A stretch of 64,000 nucleotides of DNA from Plenodomus lindquistii (GCA_025504975.1 JANUWI010000018.1:952801-1016800); one strand, 5' to 3'. Positions 33,602-46,629 are shown, counted from the stretch's first letter. Numbers and translations are program-made. The notes: generated by a model not told the origin, from the letters alone.

Positions 33602-35676
33602 ATGGCTGCTCAACCAAAAGAGATTCAGTCTATGATCGACGACCTGCCCAATGCTCACAAGCTCAGGAAGGAACCTGCACCAAACGCAACCACCATCACT
33701 GCTTTGCGGAAGACCCTTCCGATCTGCGATGAGCTCAATTTCGAAAGAGTTGATCCTCATAACTCGACCGGTTTCAATACCCCTGGTCGCTTCGAAGCCG
33801 AAATTGCTTCGTGCATCGTCCTAGGCACAGTCCCACCAGAGATTGACGGCACGTACTATCGCGTTGCATCCGACAGTATGTTTGCTGGACGTAACCATCT
33901 CGACAAGAAGCACCCCAAAGACAACTGGATGAATGGAGACGGTGCCATCGACGCATGGCGTTTTTCAAACGGCGTCGTGGACTTTAAGCAAAAGTTCGTC
34001 CGCACACCACGTTTCGTTATGGAGCGAGCTGCCCGCAAGCCACTGTTCGGCAGCTACAGAAACCCATGGTCGGGAGACAAGCGCGTGTTCGACGAGATCC
34101 AGACTGCAGCAAACGTCCACCTCCATTGGTGGAACAACATATTGCTAGCGCCCAAAGACGACAGCCCGCCTATGTACCTCGATCCTGATAATCTGGAGAC
34201 ATTTGGTAAACAATCCGACCCCTCATAAGATCTGACCCTTTCGTTTTTATCTACTAACATCGATGCAGGCTTCTATGACTTCGATGGGCAGCTCAGCGCG
34301 GCACCATTCACCGCGCATCCCAAGATTGATGTCACGACTGGAGAGTTACTCGGTTTCGGCATGGAGGCCGGAGGAATTGGGTATGACAGCGTCACTCTGA
34401 AGTTCCTAATCGTGCAGGTGCTGAGCAATGAAACAGTTCCAACGATATCGTCTACTACCGGTTTGGGAAAGATGGAAAGAAGCTGGACGAGTGCTGGGTG
34501 AAAACCCCTCACGTCTCATGGTCTCATGACATGGCTGTTACTGACAAGTAAGTGCCCATGATTGAAACCCACCTAGTGTCATATGCTGATTCGGCAAGCT
34601 GGGTCATCTTCTTGTTGATGCCATGGGAGACGGACATGGAATACATGAAGACGACAGGAGGTCCCCATTTCCGTTACAACAGAAATCTGGTACGTTGCCT
34701 TCACATCCAAATTGCACTGGCTTATATATTGCATAGCCCAACACTTTCGGTGTGCTTCCGCGCCATAACCCTAAGCCCGAGGACATAAGATGGTTTACCA
34801 GCCTCAAGAACCACACATGCGCTCACTTTTCGAACCATTTCGAAGACAAAGACGGCATTATCTGCATGGATACGTTTCTTACCGACGGAGACGCACTCAA
34901 CGTATTCCCCGATATGCACCCACAACTTGGTGCAGCCAATCCCAACCCATTGAAGGGCAAGTTTGTACGATTCAAGATTGACCCCAAGGCGGAATCGACA
35001 GAGATGGAGCTTCCCGTCGTTCTGAGTGAGGTCATGGGTGAGATGGCACGATGCGATGACCGTTACGCCACCAAACCTTACACGCATGCATATGGCCTTG
35101 CTTTCGGCGTCTTCGATTTCACTGGAGTGGCACATATCAACGTCGAGACAGGTGTGACGGAGGTTTGGCATGCAGGTGACAATGTCTCGTGCGCTGAGCC
35201 ATGCTTCGTGCCGAGGACCCCTGATGCAGATGAAGGAGATGGCTTTTTGATTGTGTTAGTCAGAGATGGTGACACACACGCTTGCTATGTCGCCATCCTT
35301 GATGCGTTGGATATCAAGAAGGGACCTATCTGCCTGATTCAGATTCCGTTCGGACTCAAAATCTCTGCGCACGGCACCTGGGTAAGTCCACTCGGTGGCT
35401 TCCACCAATGCCTGTCCTCACATCGCGTTCTAACATATCCAGATCCCAACCGCCGACCTTCCATCACGGAAGCCCTTAGTCGACTACACCGGTGTCACTG
35501 AGGAGGTTCTCGATAGGTTCGCCAGTTCGGGACCAAAGAGGTATGACACCTTGAACGCCAGAAGCACGATGAAATTCCAGACAAAGCCTATTAAGCCAAT
35601 CCATACAAATGGCACTACAAATGGTACTACAAATGGTACTACAAATGGTACTAAGCTATCTGTATTGAATCTGTAG
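33602..35676 (+). CDS. Carotenoid cleavage oxygenase family (RPE65/CCD-type)
   Basis: Six exons join in phase: 33602-34205, 34269-34380, 34437-34547, 34599-34689, 34737-35381 and 35443-35676, giving 598 residues. The four-histidine iron site of the seven-bladed propeller is visible: His218 in FTAHPK, His269 in SWSHDMAVT, His336 in CAHFSNHFED and His518 in SAHGTW. It should use O2 and non-heme Fe(II) to cleave a conjugated double bond in a carotenoid, apocarotenoid or stilbene. Fungal relatives include both retinal-forming and resveratrol-cleaving enzymes, and I cannot choose between them. There is no targeting signal. The C-terminus carries four tandem NGT(T/K) units that are absent from the core family. 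The regulator gene directly upstream, in the same direction, may control it. Confidence 0.88.
35605..35654 (+). repeat. 12-bp tandem repeat in the CCD 3' exon
   Basis: About four tandem copies of ACAAATGGTACT lie just before the stop codon and encode repeated Thr-Asn-Gly-Thr. The copy units are nearly identical, so the number is likely to vary between strains. The tail is outside the catalytic propeller. Confidence 0.8.
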
Positions 35677-35872
35677 AATAGAATTTAAATTTAGTAACAA
35701 ATAGTTCACTACTATAGCTATAAGACCAGAAACAAAGCGCATAAGAAAATGTAATGCTCGCATTGTAACTAACTATAGAAAGAAGTATGAGAGAGTAGTA
35801 TAGCGAATAACGATATGGCAATAGGCTTAGGCTGTCGATACGCTGTTATAGGTTGTCCCAATACTAGGCATC

Positions 35873-37903
35873 TTAGGTATGCGTTTCAGTAACATCCTGT
35901 AAATGCCAACTCTGTTCTGTATACTGCAGCTGGACCTGTGTATATTTCGCACCCTTCTCCACCTGCTTGAGTGTCTGCATACCGTTGTTGTGTTCGACAG
36001 TGTGTAACAGTACGAGAGACGAAGACTTCCAAAGCGGCACCTCTTCGTTCCTCGATTTGAAAATCGTTGTGAAAAGGAACAGGGTGATTGCCAGATAAAT
36101 GGTGACAGGAGGCGTGAGCCATTTGAAATCCACGGAAATGTATTGCTCGGACTCGAATTCGGAGCTTGTCAGGGTATGACCGGGCAAGGTCGCGTTCCAG
36201 GTGCGCAATCTGTGGCTTGTCATTTTGAGATTACTTGGGCATGCTTGCATTATACTCACGCGTTAGTCAGGGATATGGCCAAATTTTGGACACGAAGTCC
36301 AAACCTATCGAACCCGTAATCTAGGCCTAACTTGGGGTCGCAAGCGATAGGATTTGGACCAAGCAGGTCAGTTATAATGAATGGTGAATATTGTCCGGTG
36401 TAGTAGTTATCATATCATTCTGATGGTCCAATTCCTGCCGCGCCATCCCAGACCCCATACATCAACGAAGACCACTGATCCACGTCTGGTGCGCCTACAC
36501 AAAAGTCTGCGCCCTTGTATGGCCGGGAGAGGCAAAAGAAGCTGGAATTTGTTTTGGAGACTTTCCATGTCAAATCGGCATGCGTTTTAACCACTGTGGT
36601 GTTCAAAGTATTGTTGAATGTCAAACTTAATGTTTGCAGATAGAGATTTAGGGTACCTTTAAAAGCTCTCCAATTTGATGCATCTTGAAGTTGCTCGCGC
36701 CACTGCGAATAATTGCCCCTCGGCTGGTTTTGGTGGTTACACTGAGGGTAATAAGCGACAAAAAATTCAGCAAATGGCTGCAGTGTCTTTTTTTCTGTTT
36801 CCAAAATCTAGTCTGGAGGGGGAGCGGCCATCTAAAAGGTGTCGACTTGGCCATTCAGGCCTTGTGAAGGTGGCTGCCAAGACGTCCCGGATATGCTGAA
36901 CTTTTCTTTAACAACCTGGCCTCGATGTGGGACGTCTTTTACTGAGGGACAGATAGCCAGTGTTGTATACTCTTGCCATTTACACTCTTGTGCCAAGCAA
37001 TTACCTACGACATCGTTCAAACTTTTTCCATGGTCTAGCACGCCAGATACCACTGCGCTGAGCATATGCGGACGAACTGTAGCTACGCGTCAGCTTGTAT
37101 CTCCCATGAGCGTGCCGTTACTTCATACAGTCGTTCGAAAATTTATCCGCATGCTCAAATGGATTGTATGAATTACGATCATAAGATGACTGTGATGAAG
37201 TTTCATATTTCATACATCGACTAATCGTGGCAGGGTGAGCACCAGTGATGTCGACAATGCGAACGCCAATGGTGTTGGTCAATTGCGTAGATGGTGAAAA
37301 CACTACGAGAAGGATAGTCGCGAGTGCGCCGATGGATACAAGGTGTCTCATGCCGTCAGCTTGATCCGACATTGTAACAGTAGTCTGCTTACAGTCGTGT
37401 TTTAGAAAGCAACATCAAGCTGCCTCTTGGACCACGCGTTGCCGCTTCGAATTCGTCGAGATCCGAAGCTGAGCGCCTTTGGCGGAGCCAGTTCCTGTTT
37501 GCCAACATGCGGTAAGTACGCGTGTAAGCACCGATCTTGCCACGACAGGTACATACCACTTGAGCTGTCCGATACAAGATGAAACAGAGACCAGGAGGGC
37601 AGACTGTACGGTCTGTGACAAAGTCGCCACCACCGGTGCTGGGCGAACCTGAAGTGTCCAGTCTTTTAATGAGTGATCTTGGTACTTGCTTAGAAGTGCG
37701 ACAATGGCCCCAAGGGCACATGAACCTAATGACCATGTTGCCAACTCCCACTTCCATTCGCGTAGTAGAGTCAGTGGCGATCTTGAGCCATGAATGCGAG
37801 ACGGCTGTGTTTGGGCAGTCCAATGCTCATCTCTTTGTGTGGTAACAAGCTGTGATTGTCTGCTATACTGTGTGAGGGGAACATCTTCTGGATGATACTC
37901 CAT
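35873..37903 (-). pseudogene. DUF3176-family membrane protein, inactivated by nonsense codons
   Basis: Five exons join perfectly in phase on the minus strand: 37903-37557, 37494-37393, 37346-37129, 37082-36260 and 36215-35873 (611 codons). Family landmarks are in order: first membrane region WELATWSLGSCALGAIVALL, then QLKW spliced to NWLRQRRSASDLDEFEAATRG, a second membrane region IGALATILLVVF, the Cys-rich luminal part CKWQEYTTLAICPS, and the last membrane span before NEEVPLWKSSSLVLL. Exon 4 contains three in-frame stops: TAG at 36832-36834, TAG at 36808-36810 and TGA at 36415-36417. The TAGs are explained by CAG to TAG, a RIP-type CpA change, and the TGA by C to T at CGA. An unseen intron could remove the two TAGs, but no good donor exists. 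The function of the family is unknown. Confidence 0.75.
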
Positions 37904-38394
37904 TTTGCGCGGACAAATTTCACAACAAAGATGTGAGGCACAATGAAGGAACAGACAACAAGAGTAAAATGGGAGACATGATTCCTATTAATCTCAATGC
38001 GTCATCCATAGCTAGACCGATATGTGGATGGTGGCCCAGCGCCACATACAGTTGGCGTAGACATGGGGGAGCGAGCAGGCGTGTGAGTAACTCAGCTACA
38101 ATGGAGAATAGAGATCATTCCCGGATCTATCAACCAATGATTGCCACGTCCTGAGAAATCTTCGAGACTGGGTTTGCCTCAGCCTTGTTGAGTTCATGGA
38201 AACGGGCGGCCAAAGATAGAATTCGCTGTCGATTGGAACGGAGATGGCGTCCGCCAATTTTCGTGGGGGCTGCGAGACTGACGAACCATACGCAATTCTC
38301 GGAAGGCTAAGGGAGATCAGATACCAAAGTCTAACGTTTATTCTACGAAGGATTGCAGTAGAATCCTTTACTTTTCTATACAAAATTTTAGCGC
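37904..38394. other. Transition into the AT-rich subtelomere
   Basis: No gene is supported. Near the right edge a 25-nt sequence (GTAGAAT.CTTTACTTT.TCTATAC) occurs twice in direct orientation, near 38357-38381 and 38434-38459, bracketing the composition change. Confidence 0.5.
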
Positions 38395-40290
38395 CCGCAT
38401 AGACATATAAATAGAATCCCCTAAAAGATTTAGAGTAGAATTCTTTACTTTTTCTATACTTTAAATTTAATATAATTTAAATAGTATATACAGCAGCTAA
38501 GTATAAAATAAAACTAAAATTTATAAAAAAATTAAAAATAGTATTATTAAAATACTAAAAGCTAAAATTATAGTATTAATAGCTATTATTACGTTATATA
38601 TAGCTATAAATATTAAAACTACTAAAGTAGTATAAAAATACTAGTAAAGCTACGTTTATAGTACTAATTAAATATAGAATTATAATAGTTAAAATATATT
38701 TATTAGCTATAGTATAAAATATAGTTTTTATATAATTAATAAATTAAATTAAATAGTTAAAATAATATTAGCTAATATAGCCTAGAAATTAGTATATATT
38801 TAAATATTATAATTTTCTCTACTTTACTATTATATACTTATATTATTTTATATATAGTTTATAGAGTTTTATTAGCTTTTTAAACTACTATATATTAGCT
38901 ATAGCTAAAAGAAAAAATATAAAAGGCTCTAATAGTATATAGTAAATATAAAAAGTAGTTTACTAAATAGCTAAAGTTAAAATATAAAATAGAGTAGAAA
39001 AATAAAAGCTAGATATATTATTTACTATATATATAGATTAAAAACTATATTTATATATAAAGTAAATTTATTTTTTTATATTAGTATTAAAAGTTAGTTA
39101 GTTTAAAGTAAAATATAAATTAAAAAATAGTTTAAATTTAAAGTTATAATAAAGCTATATTCTATTATAATAATAACTTTTAGCTATAAAAGCCCCTTTA
39201 TAAACTACTTCTATCTTTCTCTATATAAATTTATTAAAAATAGAAAACTATACTAATTTCTATTTAAACTACTTTTATACTATACCTAGTCTAAATTCTA
39301 TATAAATCTCTACTCTACTATTACCTACGTGCTAATATAGTAGAGGAAAAAAAAAAACTCTATAAAAATCTAGAACTACTACTAAATTCTACTTTATATA
39401 GCTTACTTTTTTAATAAAACTATAAAAATATTATTTTTTTATTTTTTTATATAAAATTTATAAAAATATTATTTATTTAGCTTTTTAATCTATACGCATT
39501 TTTATATACTTTTAAACTAATTTAGATATTTTTTAGTATTTTATATTTTTAAACTATTATATTATAAAAATATTATTTTTTTACTAGTAATAGCCTATAT
39601 AATATTACTAATTTATTTAAAAAAATTATTTAAATTTTTTAGTTAACTAGCCTCTAAAACTTCTCTAGTTCTAGCTCTAATTAACGCTAATAGATTTATT
39701 AATAATTCTAAAACTAAACTTTAGAGATTTTTAGTTAACTAAAGTTTATAGGTTTAAACTTCTATAGTATTACTAGCTTAGATTACTTTTAAAAAAGTTA
39801 TATTAAATAGCGCTAAAGTAGAGATTAAAAAACTACTAATAATTTAGTAGAATTAAAAGTAAAGCTAATACCTATTTTTATTAATAGATAATAAATTCTA
39901 TTTTTTAAAAAATAAAAGAAAATAACTAGTTTTTATAAAAAGCTTATAAATTTATTAAATATCTAAAATATAGAAAATAGCTAATACCTATAGAATTCTT
40001 AATTACAGCTAGTAATTAGTAAAAATATAGCCTAAGCGCCTACGCTAAAGTTTTAGAAAAAACTTAGAATTTACAGGAGTATTAGTATTTAAAGGTTTAC
40101 TAGTAAAAAGCGTAATAATAAATACGTAGAATCTATATTAGTTATATAATTATAATATTAAATAGCTACTAAAATTAATAAATAGAGCTATTTTAGCCTA
40201 AAGTACGTATAGGCTAAATACGTAATTATAATCTAATAGTTATACTAAAATTAAAAATTACAGAGCTTACTAACTGTAAGATACTTATAT

Positions 40291-40346
40291 AAAAAAGGTT
40301 TAGTCTAAAAGAAACTAGAAGCTTTTTTTAGACTAAACCCTTTTTT
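40291..40346. repeat. Subtelomeric hairpin repeat, copy 1
   Basis: An imperfect inverted repeat. The left arm AAAAAAGGTTTAGTCTAAAA and a right arm ending TAGACTAAACCCTTTTTT are separated by only a few bases. The same arm motif (GG(G)TTT-AG-CTAAA... and its complement) recurs in the other AT-rich blocks. Confidence 0.6.
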
Positions 40347-43300
40347 ACCTATTACCTCTCTATAATATGCCTATTAACGCCTTTATATATAATAACTAAC
40401 TATAACTCTAGCACTATAGTATTATTATCTTTATTAAATAATAGTCTATTAACGTTAGTATAATATAATATAAATAGATTAGAAACCTACTTTTTAAATA
40501 GCGCTAAAGGACGCGTTCTAACTAGATAATCTAGCTTTTCTAAAAACGCAAACTCTATAGGTAGCTCTAATTTCTCTATACAAGCTAAAAATAATAGCTT
40601 TATATTATAAGCTATTACCTACGTATCTATATTATATTCCTTTACTATTATAGCCTACTATTCTATTTAAACTTATAAAAAGGTTTTTTTAATAAAATTA
40701 TTTACACTTTTTAGTAGTATACTAAAAATGCTAATAGTACTAAAGTACTGCTTAAATATATTCTACTACTTACTCTAATTTAAATACGTGCTAAACGCAA
40801 TCTATTACTTAAAATTATTATTTTTAGTTAGTAAATATTCTAGGTTAGTTTAGTATATAGTTATAAATAAATACTTTTTTACTATTATTATATATTTATA
40901 ACCGCGTATTCTAGTACCTATTTTCCTCTATTAGATTTCTAATTTAAAGTAACTAAACTTTTTATATAACTTATTTATTTTCTAGTAATATTATAGATAA
41001 TTTATAATACTATTAACAGCAGTCTTTTAGATATTAAAAAACTTTTTTTTAAATATTTTAGTTTTAAGCGCTGTTAAACTAAGCTTATTAATAACTTCTA
41101 GATTATTTAGTTTAGTTATAAGCTGTGTCTATAACTATATAGGCTATAACTAAATAAGCTACTATTTTTTTTAGGTACTAGATAGTAACTATAAACTTAT
41201 AACGCTTATTTTTATAATAGCTACACTTTAAAAGAGCTTTTTTCTATAAAAATTTTGCTACTACTATATAGTAGCTATAGTATACTAGTTTTATATGCAG
41301 TCTATTATACTAATAGCTAAACCTATACTAATAAACTTTACTACTATATTTACTCTAATACCTAGTAGTCTTTTTACCTAATTTTAATATTATTATTATT
41401 TAATTATAACTATTTAATTTAACTATGCTTTAACCTAGTTTTTATTACTTACTATAGTCTATATAAGCGCTTTATTTAGTTTTTTAACTAAACTCTTTTA
41501 TACCTATATTATAGTCTTTTTTTTATATAGGCGTTTTCTAGATAACGTATTTTTATTAACATCTTCTATATTATTATCTACGTTTTTAATAATCTCTAAA
41601 GAATTATTATAGAAGTGCTGTATAGTTTTAAACACTTTCTAATAGTTTATATATTTATAAATATATTATAACGCGTTTTTAATTATTAAAGTAAAAAATG
41701 CCTCTATTAGTTTATAATTATTAGGTACCTCTATAAAAAAAGTACGCTTTTTTTTATTTAGAACTTTATACGCTATTAGAACTAGGTTGCGCTATTAATA
41801 ATCTTTAGAAATATTATCTAGTATAATTAGTAGCGTAATAGAGGCAGGTATAGTAAAAGTAAAAAAAAGATATAAAAAAAAAATAACGCGTAGAAACTAT
41901 AATAATTAGTAAAAAATAGCTATTTAGTATATACGTAATCTATTTATACTAGGCTATATAGTATAATTTTAGCCTATTTTCCTCTAATTATAATTCTATA
42001 AGCTAATCTAAATCCTCTCTAGCACAGCACACGTTATATACTTTAGTAAAATAAACTATAATTATAATCTAGCAAGCTAGTTTAAATCTAATTTAGTTTA
42101 TAAAGAATATTTTATAAAATTAGTATATTTACACCTAAGTTAATAGTATACTATAACTAGACTATAATTATTACTACTTACCTCTAAGCTTTAAATTTAT
42201 TTTATAATAAATTTATATACTATATTATACATCTAAATTAATACTTAATATAAAGTAGTTATTTATTTATACTACTAATACTATCTAAATCTAGCTAGTA
42301 TTATAAACTATTTTACTATAAAATATAGCAGCTATACTATAATAACTAAACGCGCTAAACTACAGGTAATTATTAATAAATCTAGAAAAAGCCTTTACTA
42401 AAAATATATAGATATCTAGCTTCTTTTAAACTAACTCTATCTAGCTATCTCTAACTTTAAAGTCTATAAAAACACACTTTAGTGTGCCTAAAATAAATGC
42501 AAGTATATAGTTATTAGAATTATATCTATAACTAATAATATAAAAGTATACCTCTAGATAGTATATAATATATATCTACTAAATATAATATATACGTATT
42601 CTACTATATAGGCATAGTAGTTATAGTATTAGAAAGTTACTTTTAGTTAATAATTCTTTACTAAAACTAGCGTAAAGAATAGCTACGCTATAACTTTATT
42701 TAAAGTATTTATACTAGAGACTAAGTAAAAATAAAAAATTAAAAATAATAGTAATAAAAAAATAAATATATATACGCCTAGTACTCTACCTACTTTAAAG
42801 TCTCTACACGTAGACACTATCTAGGCTACTATTACTAGACTTAAAGTATAACTTATAGCTAAATAAATAAAGCTTATACACTTTTTTATAATATATAATT
42901 AAATAGCTCTAGCTACGCCTAACTATTTTACTAACCTATACTTTAAATATATATAATTTTATAAATGCGTAGTAGAAATACTTTAAAAAATAGTATATAA
43001 ATATATAAAGCTAAGTATAGTTTTAGCTAAACTTCTATACTTATATAAAATAGTAAAAAGTATAGTATTATACTATTAGTATATAATAGCAGAAACATTG
43101 CAATAGACTAGAATCTAAATTATATAAAAGAATTAGAATTATATTCTAGCTATACCTTTTTTTTACTACTAAAAATTTAATAACTACTATAGTAATACTT
43201 TTAGTAATATCTTTACTTTCTTTTTTTAAATTATAACTAAAAGAAATCTAGCACTACTAATATTTTACTGTATACTCTACTAAATTAGTACCTAGAATGC

Positions 43301-45049
43301 TATTAATTAATACTTTATAAATATTAATAAAAAAATACCTAAAGTTAAACCTAAGTATAAGTAATTAGAGTTAAATAAGTTTAAAACTCTCTACTATAAT
43401 TTCTAGATGTCTCTAATTAAGTAAACTAGTATTAAATAAAATAATAAACTTGCTCTAGTAACTGCCCTTACTTTTATTATAGTTAATCTAAAAAAAAATA
43501 AATTCTAAATAGTATATAACTTTATAACTAATTTTATAGCTATAAAAAAAATAGCCTACTTTACAGCATACTAGAAATTTTAGCTTTTTTTAGAATATTA
43601 TAATCTATCTCTAATTTCTATTTTAGAATATACTAAGCCTTTAAACAAAGTTAGAACTATAATTAATAAGATAAAGGCACTTATAATAGAATAATAATAA
43701 GTTAGAGAGCTTTTTTAGTAAAAAAAAAAGCGTAACTACTCTATTAGCTAGTAGACTAAAATATAGATTTACTAATACTTTACTTTTTTCTACTTAACTT
43801 CTATATTATAGATAATTTTAACTACGCACTATATTAGCTAGTTTTAATATAGTAAAACTTTTAATACCTTTATATATTAGAAAGGTAACACTATTATAGT
43901 ACGTAATATATTAATAATATTTAAAAAATATACTAGTATAGTTTAGCGTCTATACTATAATATAGAAAAGCTATTATTCTAACTTACTACTATAAATTCT
44001 CTATATAAGCTTTTTATAGTGCTTTAGAATTATATTAAATATAATATATCTAATAAAAATTAAAGCTATTCTTTACTTTTACTAACCTAGCTAGCATTAA
44101 AGGAATATAATTAATTTATTATAAAATCTATAATAGTAGCTGTTATAGTAAAATAGTTAAAAAAGTTAGTTTTAATAGACTTTACTACTTTTAACTAAGT
44201 TAAGTAATACAGTAATTATATATAACGCTTTTTTTAAGTACTATTTTTACTTGTATATTTTATAAGTAGACAGTTTAGCTAATTTACTAAAGTTCTTAGC
44301 CTATAACTAGAAAATACTTTTTTAGAAAAAAAATATAATATTTACTTTTTCTAAAGCTATATTACACTTATACCTAGATATTATAAAAATTATAACTATA
44401 ATAAAAGCCTAAAGCTAGTATATTAATTTCTTTTTTAGTAAATTAAAAGTTTTTTAGTTTAGTATTAATAGTTAGTTTACTTTTTCTACTAATTTATTAA
44501 TAAACTATATAATACAGATACACTTTATTACTACTAAATATACAGCTCCTTTCTATAGTTAAATTAATATAAAAAGATAATTAAAAATTTAACTTTATTT
44601 ATAGAAATAATAAAGTACGTAATAGAAAAGTACCTAGGCGTAGTAATTAAACCTAGTTTTATATAATACCTATTTATTGCATTTAGCTAGAAATTTAACT
44701 AGAAAAAGTCTAACTATAGAATCTAGGCTTTAATACTAGAAAAAGTTAATAATATTATTAATAACGCAGAGGCAGAAGCTAGAGAGATATAGTCTAGGTA
44801 TATACTAAATACTATATACGTATATTATTCTCTAATAACTATAATAGTTTTTTAATATAATTTTATTAATTTAAAAGTATATCTTTACGCTTTAACTAGC
44901 TAGCATAGTAATTTTAATTTTAATCTAATTAGAGAAAAGTTAGAGATTATTAAAAAGCTAGATAATATATAGAACGCACTATTAGTATAAATCTAAAAGT
45001 GTAGCGTTTTTAACCTACACGTACTTTTCTAGAATAAATATAGCTTTAA

Positions 45050-46200
45050 AGTAGCTTTTTAAAAAAAGTAATATAAAGTTCTAGATAATATTTTTTAGAG
45101 TTAAATAGTTATTTTACATATTATAGTAACTAGTAGTAGTAAAAGTCTAGCGTTTATACTACCTCTAATATATATAGAATATAGATAGATAATTATTATT
45201 ACGCTACTAGTTACGCTTTATATAGATATTATTAAAAATTTTAATAAAATATATATAACTAACTTCTACTTTAGTAGCCTAACTTTTAATAAAATAGCGC
45301 AGGTTATACTTACTATACTAGAGAATATATTAAAACTAAACTTTATAATAATAGTTAATTAACGCTAAGTACTAGAATAATTAGAGTAGATTATATTAAA
45401 TAAATTCTACTATATACTATTACTAGACTATAAATACTAACTATATCTACTCTACTTTTAAAATATAGTAAAGTTTAGTACGCTTATAACACTACTATTT
45501 ACTACTATACTAGTTAATAATAAAAGTAAAGTATATTAGCTATTATATATATAGAACTAAGTTTAAACATTCTAAAAGCTTATAACTAGAGTAAATATTA
45601 AATATAATATTAAACATATAATAGCGCGCTTATAAATAAGTATAATAATACTTTAAATAGTAATATACATAAAAAAATAGTAGGTATACTATAAAAAAAT
45701 ATTAGTATATTTACTATACACTAAAATAGTAGAAAAGCTAGTAGAAAACCTAGAATATAAAGTATATTATAGAAAGATGTTTTTAAAGAAATATTGCGCT
45801 GTATAATAATAATTCGCAGACGCTAAAATAGATATTCTAATAGTAACTATAGCTTTTAACGTAGGTGTATATATTAATAATATACGTATAGTAATCTAGT
45901 TTAGTAAACTAAATAGACTTATAATATAAATATAAAAATTAGAATAAACTAGCTATAATAATCTACTTTATACTACCTATATTATTTTTAGACCTAGTAT
46001 ACTAAGTTTTATAGATAAACTAGGTTATTACTATACTATAATATTAAAAGAGTTTCTATAGCTAAATAAATTAGTATATATATATATTATACTAGATAGA
46101 TATTTTAATAGAAACTATAAAAGAATATATTACAATAGAGATAAAGCGTAATATATAGTTTATAAAGTATAAAAAGTAAAAACTAATTATATTAAAACTC
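45050..46200 (+). pseudogene. RIP-degraded RecQ-like DEAD/DEAH helicase
   Basis: One plus-strand frame stays readable for over 1 kb if TAA/TAG are treated as mutated Gln or Trp codons. It preserves the order of RecQ helicase motifs. A Walker A-like TSSSKSLAFILP has Ser where Gly is expected, as G-to-A changes would produce. A strand and helix segment matching motif Ia (IVITLLVTLYIDI) follows. Further on come VYYRKM, then IDILIVTIAFNVGVYINNIRIVIQF, matching the RecQ motif V region, and a degenerate LEQTSYNNL at the arginine-finger motif VI. This architecture is known from fungal telomere-linked RecQ helicases and from helicases inside some mobile elements. It is non-functional. The N-terminal part probably extends further left, but I could not define it. 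Confidence 0.7.
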
Positions 46201-46387
46201 TAGTATCTATAATATATTAATAATAGGCTACTTTAAAAAGCTGTAATAATTCTATATAGCTCTACTAACTATAATTATTTCTTTTATTTACTTTATTTCT
46301 ATAGAATATAAACTACTATATTATATTATCTCTATTTACGCAGGCTAGTAACTATAGTAGAAGTAGAAGTTATAAGTAATTAGTAGT

Positions 46388-46574
46388 TGTCAGATTGACG
46401 GAGTTATTCTAGAGCCAGTAGATAAGCGGGGCACAGGGTGCGCTAGCGCACCCTGTAGCCGACGCGACAAAACTAGCCTCCTGAGCAACGCTCGGAGAAG
46501 ACACAATCAATGATCTCAACCATCATCAAATTCATCAATATTCGTGCACTTTCAAGAGTACCGTGCATCTGACA
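46388..46574 (+). repeat. 5' LTR of Copia copy 1
   Basis: A 187-bp LTR. It contains a perfect 24-bp palindrome at 46433-46456 centred on GCGCTAGCGC. It differs from the 3' LTR at three bases, two of which alter the outer palindrome arms. No TGG-type tRNA 3'-end primer site follows the LTR, and only 55 bp separate it from the gag start. Confidence 0.95.
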
Positions 46575-46629
46575 ATTAAGAGTCTCACTGCCGACTACCG
46601 CTCAGGCCACCCCAACACGTCTATCCAAC

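Larger units (their letters stand above)
38395..46387. repeat. RIP-degraded AT-rich subtelomeric block 1
   Basis: About 8 kb of sequence in which TpA dominates and CpA/TpG are almost absent; many 60-base lines contain neither. Stop codons occur in every frame. This is the classic footprint of RIP acting on repeated DNA in Pezizomycotina. Remaining G and C sit mostly in CpG, GpC and CpT/ApG contexts. Except for the helicase remnant after 45 kb and a hairpin near 40291 I could not identify the original elements. The block continues beyond the Copia insertion at 46388. Confidence 0.85.
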
